Shown here: positions 1 through 6,506 of the stretch, one piece after another
Position numbering within the stretch: position 1 is the first letter of the stretch
Layout of the letters: each line of letters starts with the position of its first letter
Source: Planctomycetota bacterium
GTDB taxonomy: Bacteria > Planctomycetota > JAJSAM01
Reading direction: 5' to 3'
Assembly (NCBI GenBank): GCA_029932425.1
Contig: JAOZQC010000002.1
Span: 1-10,087 of the forward strand
Length of the DNA: 10,087 nucleotides
Program-made: the position numbers and the translations under genes
Notes under the pieces: generated by a model
The model's database searches: none
What the model was told of the DNA's origin: nothing
Seen by the model: only the letters and a program-made list of their open reading frames with translations

Positions 1-106
1 AGACCGTCACGATGCCCTGGCAGGATCCGCACACGAAGGTGCTGCCGGGCTGGAAAGCGGAGACGTCGAACTGGGCGCCGCAGTGCGGGCAGGCGAGAAG
101 CTTCAT
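1..106 (-). CDS. Zinc-ribbon protein, N-terminal fragment (runs off left edge)
   Basis: Only the first 35 codons are in the window; the rest lies beyond the left edge. Translation from the ATG at 106 shows two CxxC knuckles, C6-P-H-C9 and C26-G-S-C29, separated by 16 residues. This is the spacing of a small zinc ribbon that binds one Zn(II). A Shine-Dalgarno GGAG (bases 113-116 on the complement) lies 6 bases before the ATG and supports this start. Such N-terminal ribbons occur in short stand-alone zinc-ribbon proteins and at the head of larger membrane or regulatory proteins, so the full product cannot be named. It diverges from the substrate-binding protein gene at 295. The zinc-binding fold is clear; the function is unknown. 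Confidence 0.72.
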   Translation of the reverse strand, partial: MKLLACPHCGAQFDVSAFQPGSTFVCGSCQGIVTV

Positions 107-294
107 GGGAGACTCCGGGGATCCACGTTCCACCGACGATCTGACTCAGGATCGGTGATTCTAGCCGGAACGGCCCCGGGGCGGGCAGGGTTTCGCGCCC
201 GGAAGCCCCCGAGAGCCGCACGCTCCCTTGCGCCGGCCCGCGCCGGCCGGGTAGCCTTCCCCCCGTCCGTCCCGTTCCGAACCGGAGTGGCGCC
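107..294. other. Divergent intergenic region, 188 bp
   Basis: No gene is seen here. The region must carry the promoters of the left-edge zinc-ribbon gene and of the operon starting at 295. On the minus strand TAGAAT (complement of 158-163) is a possible -10 element, about 50 bases before the ATG, but no matching -35 is visible. On the plus strand TTGCGC at 228-233 could be a -35, but the hexamer 17 bases on (GTAGCC) is poor. A small inverted repeat, CGATC (137-141) and GATCG (150-154) around TGACTCAG, lies in the minus-strand leader and could be an operator half-site pair or chance. None of these sites is strong. Confidence 0.35.
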
Positions 295-1284
295 ATGAAG
301 GATCCCCGCCTCCTGCTCCTGGTCCTCCTTCTCCTGCCGCCGGCCCTGGCCGCCGGGAACGACCGCCCGGCGCCTCTCCGGCGCGTGGGGGTGCTCTTCT
401 GGCACGATTCCCCGAACGACGCCCTGGCCTTCCGAGGCGTCCGGGAAGGGTTCGCGCTGGCCGGGATCCGGGCGGAGTTCCGGGAGGTGCGGGCGGAGGG
501 GGACGCGGACCGGGCCCGCCGCGCGATCCGGACCTTCGAGAAGGAACGCTACGATCTGGCGTACGCCATGGGCACCTCCGCAGCCCTCATCGCCCGGGAC
601 GCCTCCTCGCGGCTCCCGGTGGTCTTCACGGCGGTGACGAATCCCGTGGGCTCCGGCGTGGTGGCCTCCTGGGAGGGCTCCGGTACGAATCTCTGCGGCA
701 ACTCGAACTGGATCGAGATCGGCAACGTGCTCTCCGTGTTCCAGGCCGCGATCCCCGGCCTGGCCCGCCTGGGGGTGATCTACAACCGGAAGAACCCCGT
801 TCCCCTGGAGGAGGTGGCGGAGGCCAAGCGCTACTTCCGGGAACGGCCGGAGAAGAGGCTCTCCCTCCTCGAGGAGTGGATCGACGGGCCGCGTGACCTT
901 CGTGCGGCGGTGGAGACCGTGCTCCGCCGGGGTGCGGAGGCCCTCTGGATCCCCATCGACATCGACGTCTACGGCCATCTCGACGAGGTGGCCCGGGTCA
1001 CGGACCCCCGGCACGTCCCCCTTCTCTCCTCGCAGGCGAGCGCCGCCCGCACCCTGGCCCTGGTGGGGGTGGCGGTGGACTACCGGACGCTCGGCCGGCG
1101 GTCGGTGATCCTGGCGAAGCGGGTCCTCGAGGGCGCGGATCCCGGATCCCTGCCCGTGGGCCGGATGCACTCCTACCGGGTCATCGTGAACCTGGCCTCG
1201 GGGAGGCGGGCGGGAGTCGGGGTGCCGCTGCCGCTGCTCGCCGCCGCCGACGAGATCCTCGGCGCCTTCGTGGAGGACCGGTGA
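295..1284 (+). CDS. Periplasmic substrate-binding protein, ABC_sub_bind (TrpX-like) family
   Basis: The 329-residue product begins with a Sec signal peptide (K2 and R5, a Leu-rich core, likely cut after ALAA near residue 20), so it should be periplasmic. The mature part starts with a strand typical of periplasmic-binding folds (RRVGVLFWHDSPND). It then carries the family-like stretches AMGTSAALIARDASS and LPVVFTAVTNPVGSGVV, and a second-lobe strand (RLGVIYNRKNPV). Length and motif order fit the ABC_sub_bind family, whose known members bind small molecules such as aromatic amino acids; the ligand here cannot be read. GGAG at 284-287, 7 bases before the ATG, supports the start. No permease or ATPase gene follows. 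Its stop overlaps the start of a histidine kinase gene by one base, so it is more likely a ligand-sensing partner of that kinase than part of a complete importer. Family confidence is high; the sensing role is inference. Confidence 0.85.
   Translation: MKDPRLLLLVLLLLPPALAAGNDRPAPLRRVGVLFWHDSPNDALAFRGVREGFALAGIRAEFREVRAEGDADRARRAIRTFEKERYDLAYAMGTSAALIARDASSRLPVVFTAVTNPVGSGVVASWEGSGTNLCGNSNWIEIGNVLSVFQAAIPGLARLGVIYNRKNPVPLEEVAEAKRYFRERPEKRLSLLEEWIDGPRDLRAAVETVLRRGAEALWIPIDIDVYGHLDEVARVTDPRHVPLLSSQASAARTLALVGVAVDYRTLGRRSVILAKRVLEGADPGSLPVGRMHSYRVIVNLASGRRAGVGVPLPLLAAADEILGAFVEDR
1272..1276 (+). promoter_or_regulatory. Ribosome binding site fixing the kinase start
   Basis: GGAGG lies inside the end of the upstream gene, 7 bases before ATG 1284 but only 4 before the alternative GTG 1281. 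The spacing favours ATG 1284 and so a one-base TGATG overlap, the usual layout for translational coupling. Confidence 0.6.
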
Positions 1285-2672
1285 TGCCGCGGCTCGGGCT
1301 CCTCGGGAAGAGCGCTCTCCTCCTCTTCCTCGTCTTCGGGGGGGCCGCCCTGGCCCTCGCCGCCCTCTACGTGCCCCGCGTGGAGCGCCGGGTCCGCGCG
1401 GACCTGGATCTCGTGGCGGAGGACTGCCTGTCCGAGGGGGAGGACCTCATGGGCCGGCGCGCCGCCCACTTGGCGGAGCGGAACCGCCGGGCCCTCCGCG
1501 ATCTCCCCGTGGAGCTCACCGCCGGCGACCCCGAGGGCACGAAGAAGCTCCTCGAGGAGCATGCGGAGGCCTTCGCCCTGGAGTGCACGAGGAACGTGGC
1601 CGTCCTCACCCGCGAGCTCCGGAGGGAGCTCGGAGCGCGCACGAGGTCCCGGGCCGCCGCCCTCGCCCGGAGCTTCCGGCGGGAGGCCTTCCTCGGGTTG
1701 CTCGCGATCCTCGCCGCCGTCGTCCTCCTCCTCGGCCTCGGACAGAGCCGCATGGTCCTCGTCCCCCTCGGCCGGCTGCTCCGGTCCACGGAGCGCGTGG
1801 CGGCGGGCGACCTCTCCGCGGAGTCCGGCATCTCCGGGACCGACGAGGTGGGCCGGCTGGGGATCTCCTTCGACCGCATGACCCGGGCGCTCCGGGCCTC
1901 CCGCGAGGAGATCGAGGAGCTGAACCGTTCCCTGGAAGCGCGGGTCCGGGAGAAGACCATGGCCCTCGTCCACTCCCAGACCATGGCCACCATCGGCACC
2001 CTGGCGGGCGGGGTGGCGCACGAGTTCAACAACCTCCTGGGAGGGATCATCGGCTGCGCGGAGGAGGCCGCCGCGGAGAAGGACCCCGCGGCGGTCCGCG
2101 AGGCGCTGGACGTGATCCTCCGCACCGCGCGCCGGGCGTGCAACATCACGGAGAACCTCCTTCGCTTCTCCCGGCCTCCCGCCCGGGAGCCCCGTCCCAC
2201 CGACCTCGCGGAGCTGGCGGCCCAGGCCCTCGACCTGATCCGTCCGGAGGCCGCCCGGCTCGGCGTGGCCGTGGAGGCGAGGCTTCCCGCGACGGCTCCC
2301 GTGCCGGTGGACCCCGGCCAGATCCACCAGGTGGTCCTGAACCTGCTCGCGAACGCCCTCCGGGCCATGCCCTCCGGGGGCCGCCTCACGGTGGCCGTGG
2401 AGCGGGAAGGCGACGAGGCCCGGATCCTCGTGGCCGACACGGGAACGGGCATCGCCGAGGAGATCCGGTCCCGGATCTTCGAGCCGTTCTTCACCACCCG
2501 CGACGGCGCGGACCGCGCGGACGGGACGGGGCTCGGGCTCTCCGTCAGCTACTCCATCGTGAAGGCCCACGGGGGCCGGATCGAGTTCGAAACCGAGGTC
2601 GGGCGGGGGACCGTGTTCCGCGTGATCCTGCCCGCGGAGGGCTCCGCCACCGCGGAGCGGGAGGCACCGTGA
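1284..2672 (+). CDS. Membrane sensor histidine kinase with HAMP domain (NtrB-like catalytic core)
   Basis: The product has 462 residues. A first membrane segment (about 6-30) and a second (about 135-154) enclose a roughly 105-residue, charged, probably all-helical periplasmic domain with two cysteines (C48, C101) and no recognisable PAS or Cache signature. A HAMP linker follows (about 155-207, with the DEVGRL motif), then a coiled stretch. The dimerisation/phosphoacceptor box GGVAHEFNNLLGG has the phosphorylated His at 246. The ATPase domain shows the N box (QVVLNLLANAL), G1 box (DTGTGI), F box (FEPFFTT) and G2 box (GTGLGLSVSYSIV). All catalytic motifs look intact. The HEFNN box is typical of NtrB-like kinases. 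The gene overlaps its neighbours by one base on both sides, so the upstream binding protein is a plausible input and the downstream regulator the cognate partner. The signal is unknown. Confidence 0.93.
   Translation: MPRLGLLGKSALLLFLVFGGAALALAALYVPRVERRVRADLDLVAEDCLSEGEDLMGRRAAHLAERNRRALRDLPVELTAGDPEGTKKLLEEHAEAFALECTRNVAVLTRELRRELGARTRSRAAALARSFRREAFLGLLAILAAVVLLLGLGQSRMVLVPLGRLLRSTERVAAGDLSAESGISGTDEVGRLGISFDRMTRALRASREEIEELNRSLEARVREKTMALVHSQTMATIGTLAGGVAHEFNNLLGGIIGCAEEAAAEKDPAAVREALDVILRTARRACNITENLLRFSRPPAREPRPTDLAELAAQALDLIRPEAARLGVAVEARLPATAPVPVDPGQIHQVVLNLLANALRAMPSGGRLTVAVEREGDEARILVADTGTGIAEEIRSRIFEPFFTTRDGADRADGTGLGLSVSYSIVKAHGGRIEFETEVGRGTVFRVILPAEGSATAEREAP
2659..2664 (+). promoter_or_regulatory. 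Ribosome binding site fixing the response-regulator start
   Basis: GGGAGG lies within the kinase gene, 7 bases before ATG 2672. The reading frame is open far upstream (from 1583), but that upstream part is a Pro/Arg/Gly-rich shadow of the kinase. The receiver domain begins immediately after this ATG, so the true start is here. Confidence 0.65.
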
Positions 2673-3352
2673 TGGGCAAGACCCGGGTTCTCGTCATCGA
2701 CGACGAGGAGAGCATGCGCTACTTCCTGACCCGGTCGCTCGCGCGCCGGGGCTACGAGGTGGAGGCCGCGGCCACGGGCGAGGAAGGGCTCTCGCTCCTC
2801 GAGGCCGACCCCCCCGAGATCGTGCTCCTCGACCTCCTCCTCCCCGGCCTCTCCGGCCTCGAGGTGCTCGACCGGATCCGGGAAACCCGTCCCGGGACCG
2901 TCGTCCTCCTCATGACGGGGTACGGCACGGTGGACCGGGCGCTGGACGCCATGCGGCGGGGCGCCGCCGATTTCGTGACGAAGCCGGTCACGGGAGAGGA
3001 GATCGCGGCGAAGATCGAGGAGGCCCTTCGCGCCCGGCGCCCGCCCCCCGCCGCCGCTCCGGCCCGGGAAGGGATCCCCACCCCCGCTCCCCCCCCCCCG
3101 CCCCGCCCCCTGTCCGCCTTCCTCCTCGAGACCGCGCGCGCGGAGGGGATCCTCGGCCCGGCTCCCGGCGCCGGGGATCTCACCCTGCGGGAAGCGGAGC
3201 GGCTCTTCGAGACCCTCTACTTCCGCGAGCTGCTCCGCCGGACGGGCGGCAACGTGTCCCGCACGGCCCGGATCGCCGGCATCTCCCGACCCAGCCTGCA
3301 CCGGAAGATCCGGGAGCTGGACATCGACGTCTCCGCCTTCCGGGGCTCCTGA
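2672..3352 (+). CDS. Response regulator: receiver domain plus Fis-type HTH
   Basis: The 226-residue product is a two-domain regulator. The receiver (1-119) has the acidic pair D10/D11, phosphoacceptor D54 (VLLDLLLPG), T82 (LLMTGYG) and K104 (TKPV), all as required for phosphotransfer. A Pro/Ala-rich linker (about 123-147) leads to a C-terminal Fis-like helix-turn-helix (about 170-218), with the recognition part GGNVSRTARIAGISRPSLHRKI. There is no AAA+ sigma-54 activation domain between them, so it resembles the RegA/PrrA/ActR class more than NtrC and should act as an ordinary DNA-binding activator or repressor. Its start overlaps the kinase stop by one base. The obvious nearby target is the repeat-bearing region before the TonB-receptor gene (inference). 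The linker is encoded by a C11 run that could slip. This gene closes the operon; 187 bp without a gene follow. Confidence 0.92.
   Translation: MGKTRVLVIDDEESMRYFLTRSLARRGYEVEAAATGEEGLSLLEADPPEIVLLDLLLPGLSGLEVLDRIRETRPGTVVLLMTGYGTVDRALDAMRRGAADFVTKPVTGEEIAAKIEEALRARRPPPAAAPAREGIPTPAPPPPPRPLSAFLLETARAEGILGPAPGAGDLTLREAERLFETLYFRELLRRTGGNVSRTARIAGISRPSLHRKIRELDIDVSAFRGS
3089..3099 (+). repeat. Poly(C) tract, 11 consecutive C
   Basis: An uninterrupted run of eleven C sits in the proline-rich linker codons of the response regulator, between receiver and DNA-binding domain. As written, the frame continues correctly into the Fis HTH. Loss or gain of one base would separate the two domains. It is also a classic place for a sequencing or assembly length error. 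Confidence 0.8.
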
Positions 3353-3375
3353 GCCGGCGGCACGCCTTCCGGACA

Positions 3376-3383
3376 CCGTCACC
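3376..3383 (+). repeat. CCGTCACC repeat, copy A
   Basis: First of three copies of CCGTCACC between the response regulator and the receptor gene. With one flanking base on each side it shares the 10-mer ACCGTCACCC (3375-3384) with copy C. It faces copy B as an inverted repeat with a 19-base gap. Candidate operator half-site. Confidence 0.55.
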
Positions 3384-3402
3384 CCCCGGTTCGTTTCCCG
3401 CC

Positions 3403-3410
3403 GGTGACGG
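3403..3410 (-). repeat. CCGTCACC repeat, copy B (inverted)
   Basis: GGTGACGG on the plus strand, the reverse complement of copy A. A and B together could form an 8-bp stem in RNA, with a smaller inner CGG/CCG pairing (3387-3389, 3398-3400). No T-run follows, so an operator is at least as likely as a terminator for the regulator gene. Confidence 0.55.
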
Positions 3411-3441
3411 GAGCCCCGCCCACCCCCGGATCGGCCCCGAA

Positions 3442-3449
3442 CCGTCACC
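3442..3449 (+). repeat. CCGTCACC repeat, copy C
   Basis: Third copy in this gap, 66 bases after copy A and in the same direction, within ACCGTCACCC (3441-3450). The same 10-mer recurs once more inside the receptor gene (3672-3681), where it encodes part of the TonB-box region and may be coincidental. Confidence 0.55.
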
Positions 3450-3539
3450 CGTCCGAGACAGTCTCCGGGGCGGGGGAAACGGCACGGGCTTTGTGCCCCG
3501 TCCGGCGAGCCCCCACCGAGCGGCCCCCGGAGGATCGTC

Positions 3540-5717
3540 ATGACCCGACATCGGACCCTCAGCGCCGTGCTCTTCCTGCTCCTGCCCGCGGCCCTCGCGT
3601 CGGCGGGGGAGGACCTGGACCGGGCCGTCGAGGAGTACGCGGCCCGGACCCGGCTTCCCGAGACGGTGGTCACCGTCACCCGCGGGCCCCGTCGCGTTTT
3701 CGATCTTCCCCGGGCGGTGACCCGCATCGCCCGGGAGACGATCGAGGCCCAGATGCCGAGGCACGTGGTGGACGTGCTCACGCGGCGGGATCCGGGGATC
3801 CTCATGGACATGCGCACCGCCACCGCGGGCGATCCGATCATGCGCGGTTTCGCCGGCTTCAACATCCTCACCCTGGTGGACGGCAACACCCTCACCACCC
3901 TCTGGGGGGAGGGAGGCTTCGGCGCCGACGACCTGTACGGGAAGATCGACCCGGACCTCGTCGAGCGGATCGAGGTGGTGCGGGGGCCGAACTCGGTCCT
4001 CTACGGATCGAACGCCCTGGGGGGCGTGATCCACCTCGTCACCCGGTCCTCCCCCTTCGACTACCCGGACGCCGGCCTGGTCCTCGGGGGGCGGAGCCGC
4101 ACCTCCTTCCTGTCGAACATGGGCGGCTTCTGCTCCCGCCTCGAGGTCTTCGGAGCGACGCCGGACCTGAGGTTCCTGGCCGGGGTCAGCCACGAGAGGC
4201 TGGGGAACGGGCAGGGCGGTGCGGGGGAGGGCACGCTCGATCCGAGCGGCGGCCGCAAGATCTTCGCCGACCTCCGCGGCGACCTGAGGATCGCCCCCGG
4301 CCACGTGCTCACCGCCTCCTTCATGAACATGTACGGCTCCCGGCTGCACCGCTACTACCGGCCGAACCAGGACAACAAGAACGAGCGGACCGCGGTCGCC
4401 CTGTCCTGGCGGGCGGAGGAGCTCCTGGGGTTCCTGACCCCCTTCCGCCTGAGGCTTTACTACCAGAGGAAGCGTGACCAGCGCCGGTTCGACATCGGGC
4501 TCCCGAGCGAGCGGCACGGCTTCGCGAAGACGATCACCTGGTCCGCGGATGCCCAGGCCTCGAGCGACGCCGGCGGCGGGCACTATCTCACCTTCGGCCT
4601 GCACTGGGAGCTCGACGACGGCGAGAGCCCCGACGACGAGCAGTTCACCATCACCACCCCGGGCCCGGAGCGCTCCGACGCTCCCCGCAGCCTCTGGGCG
4701 AACTACGGCGTCTACCTCCAGGACGAGTGGGAAGCCGTGGAGGATCTGCTCACCCTCACCCTCGCGGGGCGGTACGACGAGTTCGTCTTCAACGCCCGGG
4801 AGACGGACAGCTACCGGCCCGAGGGAGGGGTCCGGCGGGCGGACTTCTTCCGGGAGTCCAAGGGCGCGGTCACCGGGGGTCTCGGCATCACGGTGAAGGC
4901 GGACGAGCACTGGAGACTCCTCGCCTCCTACTCCCGGGGGTTCCGCCAGTTCGCCCCGAACTTCGGCTTCCGCCAGCTCGGGAACGGCGTGCTCATCCCG
5001 AACGGCCTCCTCGACCCGGTGACCTCCAACAACTATGAAATCGGCTTCCGGACGCGGTACCCCTGGATCCGGGCGGAGGGCTTCGTCTGGTACTCCGACA
5101 TCGACAAGTGGCAGGCGCTCCGCCCGGACACCTGGCAGGGATCGAGGTGGTACGACTTCAACGGAAACGGGCTGCAGGACGCCAACGAGAACGTCATCTC
5201 CCAGCAGTCGGCCTCCGGCGCCTACGTGTGGGGATTCGAGGCGAAGGCCTCGATCCCGCTTTCCGCCGTCCTCCAGGGAGCGCCCGCGGGCCTGTCGCTG
5301 TGGGGCGGGGTGGCCTTCGACCGGGGCAAGGTGGACGACGGGGAGTGGTTCCGCCACATCCAGCCGGCCCGGGGTCTCCTGGGCGTGCGCTTCGAGGATC
5401 CCGACCCCCGCCGCGGCGTCTTCGCGGAGCTGATCGCGGAGATGGTGGACCGCCACTCCCGCATCCCCTCCGACCGGGTGAAGAACGACCTCGCCTACCG
5501 CCGGGATCCCCAGGACCCGGACTCCCCCCTGCTCCGGTCCCACGGCGGGGTACCCGGTTACACGGTGCTCAGCCTCTACACGGGGGTGAACCTCTGCGAG
5601 TCCGCCCGGCTGGACCTCGCGGTGGAGAACCTCCTGAACCGGAAGTACCGCCGCCCGCACAGCCGGATGGACGCCTTCGGCATCAACTTCGTGATCGGTC
5701 TCACGGTGAGCTTCTGA
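3540..5717 (+). CDS. TonB-dependent outer-membrane receptor
   Basis: The 725-residue product has a signal peptide (likely cut after ALASA, residue 22), a TonB-box-like stretch ETVVTVT (41-47) and a plug domain (about 50-167) ending in the characteristic VVRGPNSVLYGSNALGGVI. The rest is a long beta-barrel with alternating aromatic strands ending in a C-terminal Phe (GLTVSF), the usual signal for barrel insertion. Late motifs VENLLNRKYRRPHSR are standard for the family. The substrate cannot be deduced; the sequence resembles the broad siderophore/haem/vitamin receptor group. A loop at 539-550 (DFNGNGLQDANE) has the acidic spacing of an EF-hand-type calcium loop. Only two cysteines were seen in the mature protein, one early in the barrel (GGFCSRL) and one near the end (VNLCESA). 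GGAGG 6 bases before the ATG supports the start. The stop overlaps the TonB gene by one base, so the receptor probably has its own energiser. Confidence 0.95.
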   Translation: MTRHRTLSAVLFLLLPAALASAGEDLDRAVEEYAARTRLPETVVTVTRGPRRVFDLPRAVTRIARETIEAQMPRHVVDVLTRRDPGILMDMRTATAGDPIMRGFAGFNILTLVDGNTLTTLWGEGGFGADDLYGKIDPDLVERIEVVRGPNSVLYGSNALGGVIHLVTRSSPFDYPDAGLVLGGRSRTSFLSNMGGFCSRLEVFGATPDLRFLAGVSHERLGNGQGGAGEGTLDPSGGRKIFADLRGDLRIAPGHVLTASFMNMYGSRLHRYYRPNQDNKNERTAVALSWRAEELLGFLTPFRLRLYYQRKRDQRRFDIGLPSERHGFAKTITWSADAQASSDAGGGHYLTFGLHWELDDGESPDDEQFTITTPGPERSDAPRSLWANYGVYLQDEWEAVEDLLTLTLAGRYDEFVFNARETDSYRPEGGVRRADFFRESKGAVTGGLGITVKADEHWRLLASYSRGFRQFAPNFGFRQLGNGVLIPNGLLDPVTSNNYEIGFRTRYPWIRAEGFVWYSDIDKWQALRPDTWQGSRWYDFNGNGLQDANENVISQQSASGAYVWGFEAKASIPLSAVLQGAPAGLSLWGGVAFDRGKVDDGEWFRHIQPARGLLGVRFEDPDPRRGVFAELIAEMVDRHSRIPSDRVKNDLAYRRDPQDPDSPLLRSHGGVPGYTVLSLYTGVNLCESARLDLAVENLLNRKYRRPHSRMDAFGINFVIGLTVSF

Positions 5718-6406
5718 TGGGATCGAGGAGCTCCCTCCTCCTGTCCGGCCTCGTCCACGGGGGGCTCCTGCTCCTCCTCTGGGGAGCGGCGGCGGTGGCG
5801 ATCCGCCGGGACCCCCCGCCCGCCCTGATCACCGCCTCCCTCGCCGAACCTCCCCCGGCGCCGGAGCACGAGCCCCCGCGCGTTCTTCCGGGACCCACCG
5901 CCCCGGAGGAGCCTCCCCCTCCGTCGCTCCCCCGCGATCGCCCCCCCGCCGAGTCCCGTCCCCCGTCGGGACTCTTTCCCGAACCCGCCGTCCCCCGGCC
6001 CGTCCCCCTGGCCCTGCGGGTTCCCGCCGCGCCCCGGCTCGCCGCCCCGCGGGCGGCCCCGCCCCCCCCGCCGCCGGCTTCCGCGCCCCCGGGCCCGGCC
6101 TCCGCCGTGTCCGTCCCCCTCCCGCCCGGCCCTTCCCGGAGCGCCCGGCCCGCGGCCGGGAACCCCGCGCCCCGGTATCCGGAGCGGGCCGTCGAGGCGG
6201 GCGCGGAGGGAGTGGTCCTCCTCCTCGTCACCGTGGGCCCCCGGGGCACGGTGGAGGAGGTCCGCCTCCTCCGGACCTCGGGCCACCCCCTCCTGGACCG
6301 GGCGGCCCGGGAGGCGGTGGCCCGCTGGAACTTCCTCCCCGCCCTCGCGGGCGGCGTCCCCGTCGCCGCCGAGGTGGAGGTGCCGGTACGGTTCCGGCTG
6401 CGATGA
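5717..6406 (+). CDS. tonB: Energy transducer TonB
   Basis: The 229-residue product has one N-terminal membrane helix (about 5-29) bearing the SxxxH motif (S10, H14), which in TonB proteins contacts ExbB/ExbD. A long, very proline-rich periplasmic spacer follows (about 33-150), then a C-terminal TonB domain (about 151-229) with the conserved opening PRYPERAVEAGAEGVVLL and the segment REAVARWNFLPAL. The reading frame is open well upstream inside the receptor gene, but that part is low-complexity shadow. ATG 5717 follows GGTGAG (5705-5710) by 6 bases and overlaps the receptor stop as TGATG, so this start is preferred. It couples inner-membrane proton-motive force to outer-membrane receptors, presumably first to its neighbour. 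No exbB or exbD is present here, so it must use a complex encoded elsewhere. The proline codons contain several runs of 7-8 C. Confidence 0.93.
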   Translation: MGSRSSLLLSGLVHGGLLLLLWGAAAVAIRRDPPPALITASLAEPPPAPEHEPPRVLPGPTAPEEPPPPSLPRDRPPAESRPPSGLFPEPAVPRPVPLALRVPAAPRLAAPRAAPPPPPPASAPPGPASAVSVPLPPGPSRSARPAAGNPAPRYPERAVEAGAEGVVLLLVTVGPRGTVEEVRLLRTSGHPLLDRAAREAVARWNFLPALAGGVPVAAEVEVPVRFRLR

Positions 6407-6421
6407 ACCGCCGCCGCCGGC

Positions 6422-6439
6422 CCGGAGGATCCCCTCCGG
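6422..6439 (+). terminator. Hairpin after tonB, possible terminator
   Basis: CCGGAGG (6422-6428) and CCTCCGG (6433-6439) form a perfect 7-bp stem with loop ATCC, 15 bases after the tonB stop codon. No T-run follows, so it is not a standard intrinsic terminator, though stable GC hairpins without a U-tract may slow or end transcription in GC-rich bacteria. Confidence 0.4.
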
Positions 6440-6470
6440 ACGACCGCACCTCCCCGCCGCCCGGACAGGC

Positions 6471-6476
6471 TACAAT
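6471..6476 (+). promoter_or_regulatory. Possible -10 element before the FbpA-like gene
   Basis: TACAAT stands out in this GC-rich stretch and matches the -10 consensus at five of six bases. It would give a leader of about 25 bases containing the ribosome binding site AGGAGG (6494-6499), 7 bases before ATG 6507. No -35 hexamer resembling TTGACA is found at 16-18 bases. The Shine-Dalgarno lies in an 11-base palindrome, GGAGGTCCTCC. If real, this promoter lets the lipoprotein gene be expressed apart from the receptor and tonB. Confidence 0.45.
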
Positions 6477-6506
6477 CTCGGAACCCCGATCCCAGGAGGT
6501 CCTCCC

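Larger units (their letters stand above)
3353..3539 (+). promoter_or_regulatory. Regulatory region before the TonB-receptor gene
   Basis: This is the longest gene-free gap inside the module. It holds three copies of CCGTCACC (listed separately), a small hairpin (GGCAC 3481-3485 with GTGCC 3493-3497, loop GGGCTTT), and the receptor's ribosome binding site GGAGG at 3529-3533, 6 bases before the ATG. No convincing -35/-10 pair is visible, which would fit a promoter that depends on an activator. I looked for a cobalamin riboswitch, common before such receptors, and did not find its conserved core. Confidence 0.5.

Noticed and set aside
103..1170. A 355-codon minus-strand open frame opposite the first binding-protein gene.
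   Set aside because: It is the antisense shadow of a gene with a clear signal peptide and family motifs, and it overlaps the leader of the left-edge zinc-ribbon gene.
1583..2671. A long upstream extension of the response-regulator frame, which would give a 589-residue protein.
   Set aside because: The extension is a Pro/Arg/Gly-rich shadow of the kinase gene. The receiver domain starts right at ATG 2672, behind a good ribosome binding site.
3353..3539. A possible cobalamin or other riboswitch before the TonB-dependent receptor.
   Set aside because: I did not find the conserved cobalamin core elements or a matching fold; the repeats are better explained as protein-binding sites.
3180..5660. 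An 826-codon open frame on the minus strand, longer than the receptor gene it overlaps.
   Set aside because: It runs antisense through the receptor, whose plus-strand translation has a signal peptide, plug and barrel motifs. The antisense product is Gly/Arg/Pro/Glu/Val-rich without domains. Long antisense frames are expected at this GC content.
5941..6069. Runs of 7-8 C in the tonB spacer as phase-variation tracts.
   Set aside because: They are shorter than the regulator tract and fit ordinary proline codons in a GC-rich gene; no reason to single them out.
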